Part shown: piece after piece, positions 11,285-23,464 of the stretch
Numbering within the stretch: the stretch's first letter is position 1
Layout: each line of letters opens with the position of its first letter
Assembly: GCA_002007465.1 (NCBI GenBank)
Contig: LNAC01000036.1
Coordinates: 5,894,981 to 5,958,980, forward strand
DNA length: 64,000 bases
Reading direction: 5' to 3'
Source: Ailurus styani
Taxonomy: Eukaryota; Chordata; Mammalia; Carnivora; Ailuridae
Made by a program: the position numbers and the translations under genes
The notes under the pieces: model-generated
Told to the model about the DNA's origin: nothing
The model's database searches: none
What the model saw: the letters and a program-made list of their open reading frames with translations, nothing else

Positions 11285-11840
11285 GTTTGGCAGACATTCT
11301 TGGTGGCCCACTTATCAGTCATCCCCCACTTTTTCTCTTGATAACAGAGGTCTTATATTGTTCAGTTTCTCAATAGCAATGTGGTTGGGAAGGGTAGGTC
11401 CAACCTTGGTGAAGGAGTCATCACTGGTCAAGGCCAAATATGATGATCCCATTCTCCTTTCCCTGAGATTGCTTCAGAGATGGACATGTGACCCAGTTTT
11501 GCTGAATGAGTTATGATGAGAAGTCTGCTGGGAAGCCCAGGAAAAGATTTCTTCCATGAGAGATGAATAAGGAGAAAAATCAACCACATTCCACGCCCCT
11601 GAGTCTTTCTTCTTTTGTTCAAAGTTTTGTGGGGACATGAGAGAGCTGGAGCTGGGCATCCATCTTGAAACAATGAGGAGATTTGCAGGGAATCAAGGAA
11701 CTGGAACCCTGGAATCAAGGAACTCCTGAACACCCAACCCTGGAAACCTCTGGGCTTCTTGCTATGTAGGACAACCGATGTCTTAAACTTTTAAGTCATT
11801 GATAATCGACCATCCTACTTTTCTTGTCAAAAACATCTTA
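11285..11840 (+). mobile_element. Probable MaLR/MLT1-type solo LTR
   Basis: 'gacatgtgacccagttttgc', 'aatgagttatgatgagaagt' and 'aaccctggaaacctctgggc' resemble a common mammalian MLT1-class LTR. It contains a local 22-base tandem duplication at 11689-11732. No viral gene is present. The family assignment is tentative. Confidence 0.45.
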
Positions 11841-12044
11841 ACTGTTAGTTACTTTGACTAATGTACATCAAAACACATTGAAAACTATACATGTTGTGAT
11901 AATTATGAGAATGTTTATTCTCAGTCCATCTACTTTTTCCCTTGGCCCAAAGCTTCTTGACTCACCCCTAACTTTTTCTCTCCGGTTGACCTATACTGTT
12001 TTAGGCGATTTTATGGAAAATCCGTTCTGGTAATTACTATCATT

Positions 12045-12270
12045 GTGGTTGCTCTTGTTATATTCTATAGTTATTATTCATTGACTATTTACTATGAGCT
12101 TAGACTTGTGCTAAGTGCTTTAGTACACTATCTTCTTTAATCAACACAAGAACTCTATGATGGAGATGTTACAATGATCTCTATGTATAGATGAGTACAC
12201 TGAACAAGTACATTGGCGAGGGAACTAGCAAGTAGCAAAGCTGAAACATGAACACCAGGCTGGATGACAT
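12045..12270 (-). mobile_element. MIR SINE, reverse
   Basis: 'gacttgtgctaagtgcttta', 'catagatgagtacactgaac' (decayed) and 'gctgaaacatgaacaccagg' run in the order of the reverse MIR consensus. Confidence 0.75.
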
Positions 12271-12599
12271 TAGAGACTGTACACTCAACCAAATTCTCAG
12301 ATCCCATTCATTTGGGAGATGTCAACGACAAGTCAGCCAATCAATCTATCAACAGAGAACATACATATTAGGCACCAAACCTTTTTTCCGGATACCAAAC
12401 CTAAGTGATTCGTCCAAGGATTTTCAACAGGCTTGCCAGTCCAACTTTGTACCTTGGCCATGTCAAACACCAGAAATTCTTATCACTGTGCTTCCATCAT
12501 TGAAATGTGGCCACCGACTGAGAAAGTCAAGTAGAACCTGTGAGACAGAAGGGAAGAAATCCAGACTTTTACAACAGGAGAAATTTTAAAGGGGGGGGG

Positions 12600-13869
12600 A
12601 GGCAAATCAAGGTCACCGTTTTCTCACAAGGTCCAAGTGCTACAATACAAATTTCAGGACAGGTTCAGGGTGGTTGTCAGAGAACAAAATTCCCACCATG
12701 CTGACATCACAATAATTGTTCTTTTTGCGCAGCTGATGAACCCACTGGTGTTGAGAGTAGTCGAGAAGGTATCAATTAGCCCAAATACCTACTGACTTGA
12801 CAAGAAACCCTTATCATAAACGGGATGACACGGGCATATTCCAGAAGGTGCTGATAGGGAAGTTTCCCATCAGGCTCATCTGAATGAGAAATACCTCCCC
12901 CAAAGAAATGCTTACTTCTCAGCATGTCAGACTCCATTTCAACAGACGAAAAGGCAAAAGCAGGGATCATAGCGAGTGAGTCTGAAATTGTCTACCGCAC
13001 CAAGATCCCATTCTCCTCTTGAAGGTTGCTGTCCTTTGGTTTGTCATCAACTGTCCTCAAGCAGAGTCACAGGCCGTGAAGAAATGAGAGGACAGAGGTC
13101 GGGGGAGTTGAGATTCAGAAGCTCTAAGCAGAAGTGATGGGTGAGATCTAGTCTTCTGTGTCTAAAATAAATGTCAGGACATGCGTTCAGGAAGCTGACT
13201 CAGTCCCAAAGGTGCGGTCAAGCACCAAGAGGACTTAAAAGCAGAAAAGGAGACCAGTTGCTTCTTGAAACGGGGCTGAGGAGTATGTGGTCAGTAGCTT
13301 GTGTTGACAACATGCAAAGTCTTCTGAGACTGCACGGGAGAAAAGGAGGTTGCTCACTCAGAAGTTTCTGGTAGCAACCCTTGTCCTAGGCAACAGTGCC
13401 GGCATAGGGATGCTCTCCCAGAATCATTTGGTACCATCCGGGGTGGGACAATGCCTCCCATTGGTGACCGGGACAGTAAGTAGGCTCTGGACAGCTTGCA
13501 GGGAAACAACCTTAAATGAGTCCAAAAATAGACCTTTCCACCTGCTCCTTATTACTAGGAATCTGTCTGGCCATCATCATTTCTCAAGAGGCCCTCGTTG
13601 CTTTGAGATGACAAGCCCTTGCCTTGGTTCCCCTCCTCTGCCCAGCTTTTTGCACAATGCCCACCAAAAGCCTTCCTGTTCCTGCTACCCCCAAGGACTG
13701 GAAGAAAACGCTCTGGCCAGACCACATTCCACCAAAGTTGGCCATTCGATGCCCTGGTTGTGAGCATGTGTGAAACATCGCGGAGCCCTGTGGGGTGCCG
13801 GGACCAAGAGTGTTCAAAGACGCTTCCGTTATCCCCTGTTTAGGTCCAAGCAAAGGAGCTCTTGTGAGT
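12600..13869. other. Unassigned unique sequence
   Basis: No repeat family is recognised over 1.27 kb. A 137-residue frame (13350-13763, plus) shows no domain, signal peptide or other support. The segment abuts the candidate element block to its right and may share its character. Confidence 0.4.
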
Positions 13870-15150
13870 AATTCATGGGGTGCCTATACTCGGAGGCATT
13901 ACCCAATCTCATTATCATTAATTTTTGCATATTTAACTACAGTTTTTAATTAGATGGTATTTTATTATTCATGCACATAATTTGAGTCCAAGTCGGGCTG
14001 CTCTCTTGGAGGAAAGGAGAAAAAAAAAAAAGGTGGGGGTGGAATCCTTCTGAATTGAAAGTTGGTGTCGGCGTTGCTTCTTGACTGGGGAGCGAGCATG
14101 GCAGACTGTAAACCTATAATGGTTCTCTTTTAATTTTGCTAATAGCTATCATGTTATGTACCTTTATAAATTTGTTAAATCCAGAGTGCTGGGAGTTGTC
14201 TCTGTATGCGGTAACTGTAAATAGTTTGCTCTGTTTGGTTTGCACATACAAACTGTTTGCTCAGCCTCCTTGATGTATTATTAAAAAGGGTAATGGGCCC
14301 CTGGGAAACCATCTAGTTATATGCCTTCATTTGCAGAATAAACCATGCGTTGTTTTCATCTTTACTCATGATTGTTAATGGCACTGATGATGAGATGGGT
14401 GGATTTTTTTTCTCCACTGCCTTTATCAGCACTGTTTTATTATGCAGGCAAAATGGCCAGGCCGCTGATTTTGTCTAAGGTTTTCAATTAGTCATTTGAC
14501 TGAACACATCTGTGCTGGTATCCACCCAGAGCCGGACGGCGGCTATTACCGGTTTTACACCTGCTGAACCATGGCCATAAACTCGGATGGGAATAAACCT
14601 AAATTGGCCTTTTAGATATGGTTGAAAAGTTGTAATGTTGCAGTGTTTTATAGTGGTGTCAGGAAGGTGTGAACTTTTCCGCCTTCAGGCCTAAGAACCT
14701 GCCACGATATTCCACTTCACGGCAATGGCTCACTCCTCGGCGGGTTATTAATATCTGTTTGCCGTTTGCAGCCCCGATGACTTAATCGGCTGACATTAAG
14801 GAGATAAGATTATATTTGCACTGCAGCTGGGAATGGTCGAGGTTTAATTGTGTTGGTAAACAGAGCACAGTGCCTGCTTGGGCGTCTCTGCAGATGCTGG
14901 GAATTATTCGGCGGCGGTTTGGAACGTGACTCTTATATCTTCCACTGAAATGAAAATTGCTTCATGGCAGAGCGGAGGTCTCGGGGCTGGGACCGGGGGT
15001 GCGCTGCGACTTTAATACTCCAAAGGATCTGTCATTTATCACGGAGGACGCAGCCCGGGCGCATTTCGGCAAAATGAAACGCCATCTCCTCGCCGCCCGG
15101 TGCTCGCGTGTTTTATGAGAGACATTGCTAATTGCCGAGCCTCTAGAAAT
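13870..15150. promoter_or_regulatory. Strong candidate conserved non-coding / enhancer block
   Basis: About 1.3 kb with no recognisable transposon. It mixes AT-rich homeodomain-like text ('atcattaatttttgcat', 'tttttaattagatgg', 'tcaattagtcatttgac', 'ggttattaatatctg') with surviving CpG ('agccggacggcggctattac', 'ttattcggcggcggtttgg'). A GATA site sits at 'aggagataagatt'. This texture is typical of vertebrate developmental enhancers near transcription-factor genes. No gene is identified. The target gene cannot be named from this window. Confidence 0.5.
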
Positions 15151-15904
15151 CTCCTCTGTTGGTCTTCGGGAGCTGCCAAGGATCAGTAGGCGAGGCTGCA
15201 GGGAGCGGCAGCCAGCTCACTGAGAAAAAGCTCACATTTGGAGACGGGAGTTCAGGGACATTTGCGGGGGCAGCAACGTTTCTGTTGGATCCAACAGATT
15301 CACAGGGGACTGGAATAAAAACATCTCCCTCACTGTGGGAAAGTCCTGAACAACGTTTCAGACTCTCAGGATGACAAAAGATGTTGGCACTGCAGCCGGA
15401 ATGGAAGAGCTTGCCATGACACCATCTCTGCCCACCCCAACACCCCCCCCCCTCCAGGGATTAAACCTTTGTTAGTTTCACCATGGTCAAGTGCAGTGCA
15501 TGGCCACCATGTTTACCCCTGATCAACATCCACGCCTCTGTGCTGAACCCTTGAAACCTGGTTTCCAGTGAAAGACCCTATTTCTTTATCACCCCTTCCC
15601 CTCTACCAGAGGCCACGAGCCGTCATTTCTCTAACCATTTTCCTGACTACAAGGTTAGCTCATCAAGTTGGCAAGTAAGTAAGGATCAGATCTTCGATGT
15701 AGTTCATCCCGGCTAAGTTTCTTTCTCGGAACTTTTTTCTTTGTTGTTGTTTTGTTGTTGTTGTTGTTTGTTTTTATCTTTCTGATGAACACCTGAGATA
15801 GACCCAAGTCCTAGCCAATCATCCTCACCCTCCTCTCATCCCATCTCACGTTCACAATAATACTGCCCAGAAAACACCATGGGACGTGCATCATTCTAGG
15901 AGAG
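15151..15904. other. Unassigned sequence with (TTG)n
   Basis: No gene or dispersed repeat is recognised. A short TTG array lies at 15741-15775. Confidence 0.4.
15741..15775. repeat. (TTG)n simple repeat
   Basis: An imperfect TTG trinucleotide array interrupted by single extra T bases. Confidence 0.85.
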
Positions 15905-16115
15905 TGCCTTGCATTAACGCCTTTCATCGTCATAACCACCCCGTCGGCAAGGTGCTGTTATCATTAGTCCTATTTCATAGATGAGGACACTGAACACACA
16001 TGAGGAAATAAATCCCTTGTGATTGCCTAAGATCACACCGTGAGTAAAGGAAGGAGACGAGACTCATTGCAGGCATTCTGGGTCCTATCCTATGTCTCTA
16101 ACCATTAGGCTTCTT
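15905..16115 (-). mobile_element. MIR SINE, reverse
   Basis: 'tttcatagatgaggacactg', 'attgcctaagatcacaccgt' and a trailing 'ctctaaccattaggcttctt' follow the reverse MIR consensus almost end to end. Confidence 0.85.
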
Positions 16116-16169
16116 AACATCAGAAACAGTTTCTCCAGCCATGGATGCGAAGTAGCAAGCTGAGATTTT

Positions 16170-16500
16170 GCTAGAAGGGTTCCATTTGCTACAACCTTCT
16201 TTTCACCCATCTCTCTTATGGGTAGGTATTTAGGTTGTCTCCTGTTTGTCCGATGCTATAGGAATATGCATTTGCCCATCTCCTCGGGCACACGTGAACA
16301 TATTTAGGAATGGACTTGCACAGTCCCAGGTCACGGCATCCTGAAATTTGACTAGGTATTGCCAAATTGCCCTCCAAGATGGTTCAACCTCTTTCCACAT
16401 GAATCAGTAGTGTATGGGAGTAGCTATTTCCCCATATCCTTGCTAACATTCTGATATCATCAAGCTCTTTGTGTTTTGCCAGTTCAAGCTTGATATTTGC
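16170..16500 (-). mobile_element. L1M fragment, antisense
   Basis: 'tatttaggttgtctcctgtt', 'gaatggacttgcacagtccc', 'ttgccaaattgccctccaag' and 'atgaatcagtagtgtatggg' are familiar antisense L1 3' sequences. It is decayed, with no frame. Confidence 0.7.
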
Positions 16501-16764
16501 AGCTGTTGGGGGAATGCAACATTTGGACCAGCTTTTTGTGAGGTCACGCCTTCTCGTCTCTTGGGCATGTCTGCTCACTCCCAGCTTGGCCCCCAAGAAA
16601 AGAAAGTTGCTCTAGATTCTTTAAAATACAAGTCAAAAAACACAAGATCTTTTCTCCTCTGGTGGTGTAGATCCAGTATCAGAATAACTGTCAGAATGAC
16701 TTGTTCCAAGACAACATTTTTCAGCCCCCAAACTGTAGCGATAGCACATTGAGCTGGGAAATCC

Positions 16765-16965
16765 TGACATAGTTAACTGTGTCAACTCTGAAGTCAGACT
16801 GCTCGGGTTCAAATCCTGGCTCACCGCTCCCGAGCTGCAAGACCATCTGATATCTCCATTCCCACACCTGTAAAATGGAAATGCTCATAACAGCAGCCTC
16901 ATAAAGTCGTGACAAAGGCTAACACTTACATAAAGTGTGCGTAGAGCTTGCAAGACTGCCTGCCT
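16765..16965 (+). mobile_element. MIR SINE
   Basis: 'gaagtcagactgctcgggtt', 'caaatcctggctcaccgctc', 'cacacctgtaaaatggaaat' match MIR in order. This is one of the better preserved copies in the window. Confidence 0.88.
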
Positions 16966-17169
16966 CTTGTGGCTATTGTTTTGCTCCTTATAACTTCTGT
17001 ACAACCACTGGGTCTAATAGGCAAGTGAACAGAGAATGCATTCCTATCTCTTGTATTAGATTTTTTTTTTAAAGCACCCTTTTAAAGATTATAGAATATG
17101 AAACTCTAGGAATCATTATGGTTACTGAGGTCAACCCTTTCCAATAGGCATGAGCAACTTGCTGGCAAA

Positions 17170-17290
17170 GGCATGCTTTCTTCCCAGTCCCAGCACCCAA
17201 CCCCATGCTTGACACCCACCAGATGCTCAGTAAATGATGGATGGACAGACAGACATGATAGATAGTTGGATGGACAAACAGAAACGCCAT
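17170..17290 (+). mobile_element. L2/MIR 3' tail running into GATG/GACA repeat
   Basis: 'accagatgctcagtaaatga' is an L2-type 3' end. The terminal tetranucleotide has expanded to (GATG)(GACA)-like sequence over roughly 17236-17285. Confidence 0.6.
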
Positions 17291-17469
17291 GGCTCCTTGC
17301 TCTCCATGGGCAAAATTTGTACTCATTCAAAATGCAAATGCGCAGGCCCCATGTTCCACTCACTGGATCAGAATCCCTGGAGCCCAGCCCTGAAGTCTGT
17401 ATTTTTGAATAACTGCCTCCGTGACCTTTGGCATACCAGAGCCTTGGGTGTGAGACTGCAGATTATGCT

Positions 17470-17575
17470 GGGAAATTTTTCTCTCCTGGAGGAAAATTAC
17501 TTCCAGCACCTGGCATAATTCCTTACACATAAATGGTATCCAATAAATATTTTCTGATGGAATGAATGAATCATC
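17470..17575 (+). mobile_element. L2 3' end
   Basis: 'cagcacctggcataattcct' and 'ccaataaatattttctgatg' followed by 'gaatgaatgaat' is the L2 terminus with its short terminal repeat. Confidence 0.7.
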
Positions 17576-18240
17576 CCAAGTGGTAAGTGTAGGATTTTCA
17601 TGCTTACATGGCCCCAAGACAGGGAGGTTCTTCGGCTCCTTTTGGCCACAGTTCCTGCCATGTAGATCTCAGAACCATGTCCCGATGCCCCACGGGGCTC
17701 CCAAAAGGAGGGGGCCAAGGTCCCCTGTGACAGTCTCCCCTGTGGAGCCTCTTAGCCTGCCTCAGGTCACTGCAGTCATGCAACACTCTGAAATGCCTTC
17801 CTGCCAATACCTGGGACCTCCAAATCGCACGGATATCATTAAGCATGCTGGAGGGCAAATCATTTCGAGCCCAAGGTCAAGCTCACCTCAGTAGCTGTCT
17901 CATCATCCAACCTAGTTTACTAGAAGACCTCCTAGATTACAGACTATGGCCTGCCACGACCTCACAGTCTCGTGGTTCCTCTCCTTCCTTGCCAACATTC
18001 TCCCTCTGACCGTCCCTTCTCCCTCATCTGAAGGACCTCTGATCTCCAGCCTGACTTCCATCACTGGCATAACTCCTGCCCTTTCTTCTCTCGTGCCCAA
18101 CCCACACCAACACTGTAGCTTCCCCCAGGCCCTGCCTTAGCAATGGGAATTTGAACTCCCAAGAACTGAGTCCCAGTATAGCTCATTCCAACAAAAAGAG
18201 CTCATTCTTCAGAACCACAAAATGCTCACTACCCATCTGG
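17576..18240. other. Unassigned sequence
   Basis: No gene or repeat family is recognised. Reading frames of 110 and 84 residues on opposite strands overlap here and show no support. Confidence 0.4.
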
Positions 18241-18447
18241 AGGGGCGCCTGGATGGCTCCGTGGGTTAAGCAGCCAATTCTCGGTTTCGGCTCAGGTCAT
18301 AATCTCAGGGTCATGGGATCAAGTCCGGCATCAGGCTCCTCACTCAGCCCTGAGTCTGGTCTGGATTATCTCTCCCTCTCCCTCCCCCTCTGCTCCTCCC
18401 CCACCTCTCTGTCTCTCAAATAAATAAATAAAAACTTAAAAAAAATA
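18241..18447 (+). mobile_element. Carnivore SINE (SINEC)
   Basis: It has the head 'aggggcgcctggatggctcc', a diverged B-box-like region, a long CT-rich middle and the (AAATA)n tail. I found no convincing target duplication. Confidence 0.93.
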
Positions 18448-18689
18448 ATACTCGCTTGGAGATGGAGGTAATGCTGGTTAAGCTGTATTAATTTTTTTGA
18501 AATCATGGTTTTGGTTAATAAACATGATTTCCACCGTTGGAAAAAGCAGCCACTCTGGACACGGCTATTGAAATGTTGAGGGTTGCTGGACTGTGTTCAA
18601 ATGGATGTTTTCAGTGATGGCTGACGTTGATGGAGTCCTTCACCTTTACAGGCAGAGAGGGGAGCACCGTATGCCTGTTCGTCCCACCA

Positions 18690-18855
18690 GATCTTCACAA
18701 CAAGCCAGCGGGGCCGGTACCAACACCATGTCAATTTCACAGAGGAGAAAACTAAGGCAAGAGAAGGATGAAGTCCTGGCTCAGGGTTGGAGAGCTCATG
18801 GGCAGCAGGGCTGGATTCGAACCCGAGACATCCGCTTGCTCGCACCCTAGGTGAC
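18690..18855 (-). mobile_element. MIR SINE, reverse
   Basis: 'tttcacagaggagaaaacta', 'aggcaagagaaggatgaagt' and 'gctggattcgaacccgagac' follow reverse MIR. Confidence 0.75.
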
Positions 18856-19979
18856 AGTGGAAGGTGCTGGCTGGCTGCTGGCACCTTGCGTGCCCTTCAC
18901 CCCCTTCTTTGCAAGGTAAACATGCCCAGAGCAGCGAAGACACAAACAGGGCTGTCCTTGTGGGGAAGGGAAGCCAGACCGGTTGGACCGGCCGGGGCGG
19001 AAAAATTCCCCGGCCAGTCTGCAAGCAGGGGGCACGGTAGAGAGGTAACGTCTGGCCAGCAGCAGCCCCTTCTCTGGGCTCCCCGGAAGGCCTCCGGCTC
19101 TGAGCTGCTCACCTCCTCTCCACCCGGGCCCCAAATTGGCTGCATGCGCCTGGGTCCGGCGAGCCTTCTTCTCCCCGTGTGGTAGCCGCAATGTACAGCC
19201 CAGCACATAAAAGCACAGGGCCCGACAAAGGGAAAATGAAATTTCCCTTGAGCTATTTGCCCTGGCTGACTAACCCGAACCTTCCTTCTTAGGATGAAGA
19301 AGAGCTCTGATGTTCTGATGTTGAAAGCATCAAAGGCTGATCCCCTCAGCTGAGCAGTGACAAGCAGTTGCTTGGCAGCGAGGGCCCCAGGAGCCCCTGC
19401 CCGCCCCGTTTCCAGCCCAGTCCCCAGGACGCACCCGCGTCATTAGCAGCCAAGGCGCCACCAGCTCGATGTCTAGGCTCTTCCGCATGTCGCACCTGTC
19501 CCTCCCCTCCTCTGTCCACGGGGTCACCCTCTGACCCCAGCCCCTCTAACAGGGGGGGTGGGACACAGACCCTGGCCTCTTCCTGACACCCTCCGCACCA
19601 AGTTCAAAGCCGTGGAAGGAAGCCCGGAGAAATACAGATCAGCTTCCAGAAGGCTAGAAAACACGGTTTCTAGAAAAGATTTTTCTCAACGGTTTCATCT
19701 TTTTTTCCTGATGGCAAAAAGGGAGCCGTGTTCACTGTTGACACGTCAACAATTCAGAAAAGTAGAGAGAAGAAAGTGCGGGAGCTGCGGAGCCGGCTGG
19801 GGAGAGCCCCACAGTGATGCCCTGCTGACAAGCGTCTGCTTACCCATCCAAGCAGCCGGCGCGAACACTTGGCCTAATTTGTCCCCCCACCTCCCTTGCT
19901 CCCATTATGTGGCCCTGTGACCTGCTCTCCCCTCACCCACCCACCCCCACACCGGGATCAGAGCCGCCTTTCCCACTTA
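18856..19979. other. Unassigned, moderately GC-rich sequence
   Basis: CpG is somewhat more frequent near 18960-19180 ('accggccggggcggaaaaat'), but several overlapping frames of 100-132 residues on both strands have no domain support. A 16-base inverted repeat is at 19736-19751. I call no gene here. Confidence 0.4.
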
Positions 19980-20770
19980 CAGACGTCTTAAAGCAGCTCC
20001 CTGAATTAACCATAAATTCTGAACTTCTTCCAACACTTCCCTGAAAGCACAAGAGCGTCACGCTGGCGACAGCCCTGAGCTGGCCTCCGACTTTGCGTTT
20101 AAGCTAAATTGAACCTGAAAAGATGGCTGTGAACCAACTTCAGACAGCCACAAGCAGCTCAGCGAGACAAGAGCCTCTCTCCACGATTCATGTCGTGCAA
20201 AAGCATGACCCCCCTCCCGCTTTGTTTTCAGAAATTAATAAAGCTCTTCCGACACACTTTTCTCCGTCACTAATAGCGAACAGTCAAATCACGGCTTTTA
20301 TTCCCAGCCCACCGCGTCAAGTAAATAGAAGCTTACAGGAGAGACCCGGGAACGATAAGCAATTCCCACGGCAGCGAATTCTTAATATATAAATTCATCC
20401 AGCAGCTTTAGTATCAACTGGCAAAACCGGGAACAATGGGAAGCAGTCGGGCCTGGCTCTGACGAGGTCACCCATCAAGGTTATCTATATTCAATTACTG
20501 GTATCTACAAACTTGCATAGCTGTCAGCTGGTCAGAGCCCAAATGAAAACTCACCATGCACTCAGAAAGCAAATATAGTTTCCAAGGAGAGCCTCAAATT
20601 AGCTCCGTGAATGACTTGGCTTCAAACGCACAGAAGCCATCAGCCTTTGGGGATGTTTCTGCCAACAGTGCCTCAATGTCTAAATTTGGGCACCATCTTA
20701 TAAATCTCTGTTCCCGAAGAAGGAAAGGACTGGGATTACTCCTTAACCCTTGGCGACGATAAATTATCTC
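19980..20770. promoter_or_regulatory. Candidate conserved non-coding element block
   Basis: About 800 bases without a recognised repeat. 'gaattaaccataaattctg', 'cagaaattaataaagct', 'attcttaatatataaattc' and 'attcaattactgg' are mixed with CpG-containing text. The texture matches the 13.9-15.15 kb block. Confidence 0.4.
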
Positions 20771-22114
20771 ACTTAACAATAGATAAACTTCAGACACTTT
20801 TCCTGTACGGGGTACCTATTGTGAGGTCACCGCTAATCTCCAGCATCTCTTCTCCCCGGCGGCCCCACTAAAGACCTGTCGGGGGTGAGGAGACACAATT
20901 ATTTGTTTTCTCCCTCCTCCTCCGGAACCATATATCATGTGTGGAAACAAAGCTCTCCAACCACAGATATGTATCTGTTTCCTTTATCTGAGTTCCTCTT
21001 CCCATCAGGGGCAATGGTAGGGGGACCTGTGTTTCGCATGAGGTTTCCATAGCCTGGAGAGGAGGGACACGTCCCTCCCAGGCCCGGCTGGAAGTGGGGT
21101 AAAGGTCTGGTTCTCTGGGAGGACAGAGGGCGTGTCCCCTGGAAAGAACAGCTTTCCGTTCACTGCCATGTCCCGCCGTGGCTTCCCGCAGACCCTGCCA
21201 TCATTCCCAGCAGGGGCCTTTCGAACCCACCGTGGACACTGACCAGCCAGGAGTGTTAGGGTTCATTGATAACGTGGCAATCTCTAGCTGAGTTTGGGGA
21301 AGCCGTAACTGGTGGACTTGTTAAGAACTAGGTCTTTCACTTTCTCCTTGGGCCAGAAGCATTCGAGGTGTTACTCTCTCCCCCTTCATTCCGTGCTTTG
21401 TCCAATATCTGTCATCTTAATGATGGTGAAGATCCCCCCTCTGGTGACACCCTTCTGGTCCCCTCTTGATGCTCACATAGTAGCCATGGGCTCACATAAT
21501 CCATTTGAGCTACCAAATTAAGGCCTGCTCGTTTGTAAGTGGAATCTCCTGAGAGTAATAATATCAGGCTTCAGGAAAAAATAAAAACATGATCCCCTTC
21601 ATAAGAAGCTATGTTATGTGGGCTTATAAAGGGAGGGAAAGGGCAGATTGAGCAGTGTCAGTCCTGCCCTTCTGTCAGGACAGGACAATGCTCCCACCTC
21701 CAACCTGGACCCCCCGGGGCCACTTAGACAGAATCCTACATGTCCAGCTGTGCAGGTTGTGTACTGAACATGAGCTCGCATCTGAGAGGATACCATTCAC
21801 ATATCCTTTGTAGCATTCTACATTTGTTATGACAATTTTCTACCAGATGAAAAAAATGTGTTTTGTCCAGACAAAATCAGTACAATTTCTTGACAGATGG
21901 AAAAAAAGTATCTCGAGAAAGAGAGTCTTTCTTTAATTGGCTCGAAGACGCCATGGGGACTAGGGGCAGTCCTGCATCAAGGGCTCACTTTGTATCCCTG
22001 AAACCCATGTGGCTGCTGATTCCATGGCTTCCTTCTATGTGTCAGGGAGGAATTTTGTTATAATAACATAATCTGTTCCTGGGTCTGCCCTCCCCCCACC
22101 CTTCGGGATGTCGC
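20771..22114. other. Unassigned sequence
   Basis: No gene is supported and no repeat recognised over 1.3 kb. Short frames only. Confidence 0.4.
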
Positions 22115-22210
22115 CGCCATCTCTGTACCCCCAGCACAGAGCCTGGTCCGTGAAGGTGACTAATACTTGTTTGTTGAAAGAACAAACGAACAAATGAATG
22201 AATGAAATGA
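22115..22210 (+). mobile_element. L2 3' end
   Basis: 'ccccagcacagagcctggtc' and 'tacttgtttgttgaaagaac' followed by an (AATG)n-type end match the L2 terminus. Confidence 0.7.
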
Positions 22211-22259
22211 GATTTCCTATCCTTTAACCCATACTATAGTGTGTACCGCATAAGAAATT

Positions 22260-22474
22260 AAAAATGAATGTCTTATGATCTCAGGGTCCTGGGACCAAGT
22301 CCTGCATTGAGCTCCTTGCTCAGCAGGGAGCCAGCTTCTCCCTCTGCCTGCTTCTGCCCCTGCTTGTGCTCTCTCTCTTGCTCTCCTCTAACAATTAAAT
22401 AAATGAAATCTTTTAAAAAAGTGTACTATTAAAAAAATTTTTAAATAAACAAAAAATGTTAAAAAATGAATGTC
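22260..22474 (+). mobile_element. Carnivore SINE (SINEC), 5'-truncated
   Basis: The tRNA-like head is missing; the copy starts at 'tatgatctcagggtcctggg'. A 13-base target duplication 'aaaaatgaatgtc' at 22260-22272 and 22462-22474 brackets the truncated element. The copy was therefore born truncated and not trimmed later. Confidence 0.92.
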
Positions 22475-23099
22475 CTGTTGAACTGACCTGATTCCTTCTG
22501 TGGTTTGGAAGCCTCTCTACTTGCCAAATAGAACAGGAGGATATAAGAATGTGGGAGAACTTTTATTTCCTCTTACAATCTGAAGCTAAGAGTGTCTCCA
22601 AAGGACGGCATGGGACGTTCCATGTTTCCGGGGTCACGGGGAAGAAGATGGCCAAATCAAGATGACATGCATGCCTCTTATTGGGTGGTGGTAGACTGTG
22701 GGAGAACACAGCTTGCCCACACCTGTCTTACACATTCTCTTAAAGTACTGGAAGTGCATTAGGGGAGGAGACACAGCATACTTTATAAGTGGTGAACTCA
22801 GTGACCCTGCTAAAACTCCACACTGAGGAATTTAACATCACCTCCCCTCAGAGTGCCGGCATTGAATTCCTCCCAAAAACCCAGTTCCTCCTGTGTGGGA
22901 AATCGCAAGTCCGGTGACCACCGGGCACTTCCGTTCCCTTTAGATGTCCATGGGAAACTCTTGGGGCACTCTGCTGCATTTCTTGTGGGGTTGGGGACAT
23001 CTGTGGTCATGGCCATGGAGTCAGCCTTGGAAACGAGATCATTGGACAGTGTTAAAACATAGTAACTGTTTTATCCATGCTACTGTATTAGCACTATTA
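22475..23099. other. Unassigned sequence
   Basis: No gene or repeat family is recognised. Confidence 0.4.
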
Positions 23100-23455
23100 G
23101 TGTATCCTTGTTAAAACTAATCCAAAAGAAATTCGAACACTGTAAAGAAGGACATTACTTGCAACGTACCTTACCCTACCAGAGATTAGCACACGGATGA
23201 GTTGGTTGATGTGTATAGACGCCTCTCTTCCCTTACACGTTACCCATTAAGATGGCAAAAAAAATAAAAGGGGCAGAGTGTTTTCCATACTGTATCACTG
23301 TTTTCATAACCGGCTTTTTAAATTTAATAATGTATTGTAAACAAATTTCTTTCAATAGATATATTTTTTTACCTTATCTTTTAAAATTCCTGAATCGTAT
23401 TTAGGTATATGGATGAACAGTAATGTATTTGACCGACCTTGATGGACAGGCTCTT
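23100..23455 (-). mobile_element. Possible L1M fragment, antisense
   Basis: T-rich text such as 'catactgtatcactgttttc' and 'acaaatttctttcaatagat' resembles antisense L1 3' UTR. The assignment is weak. Confidence 0.35.
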
Positions 23456-23464
23456 AAGTTATTG

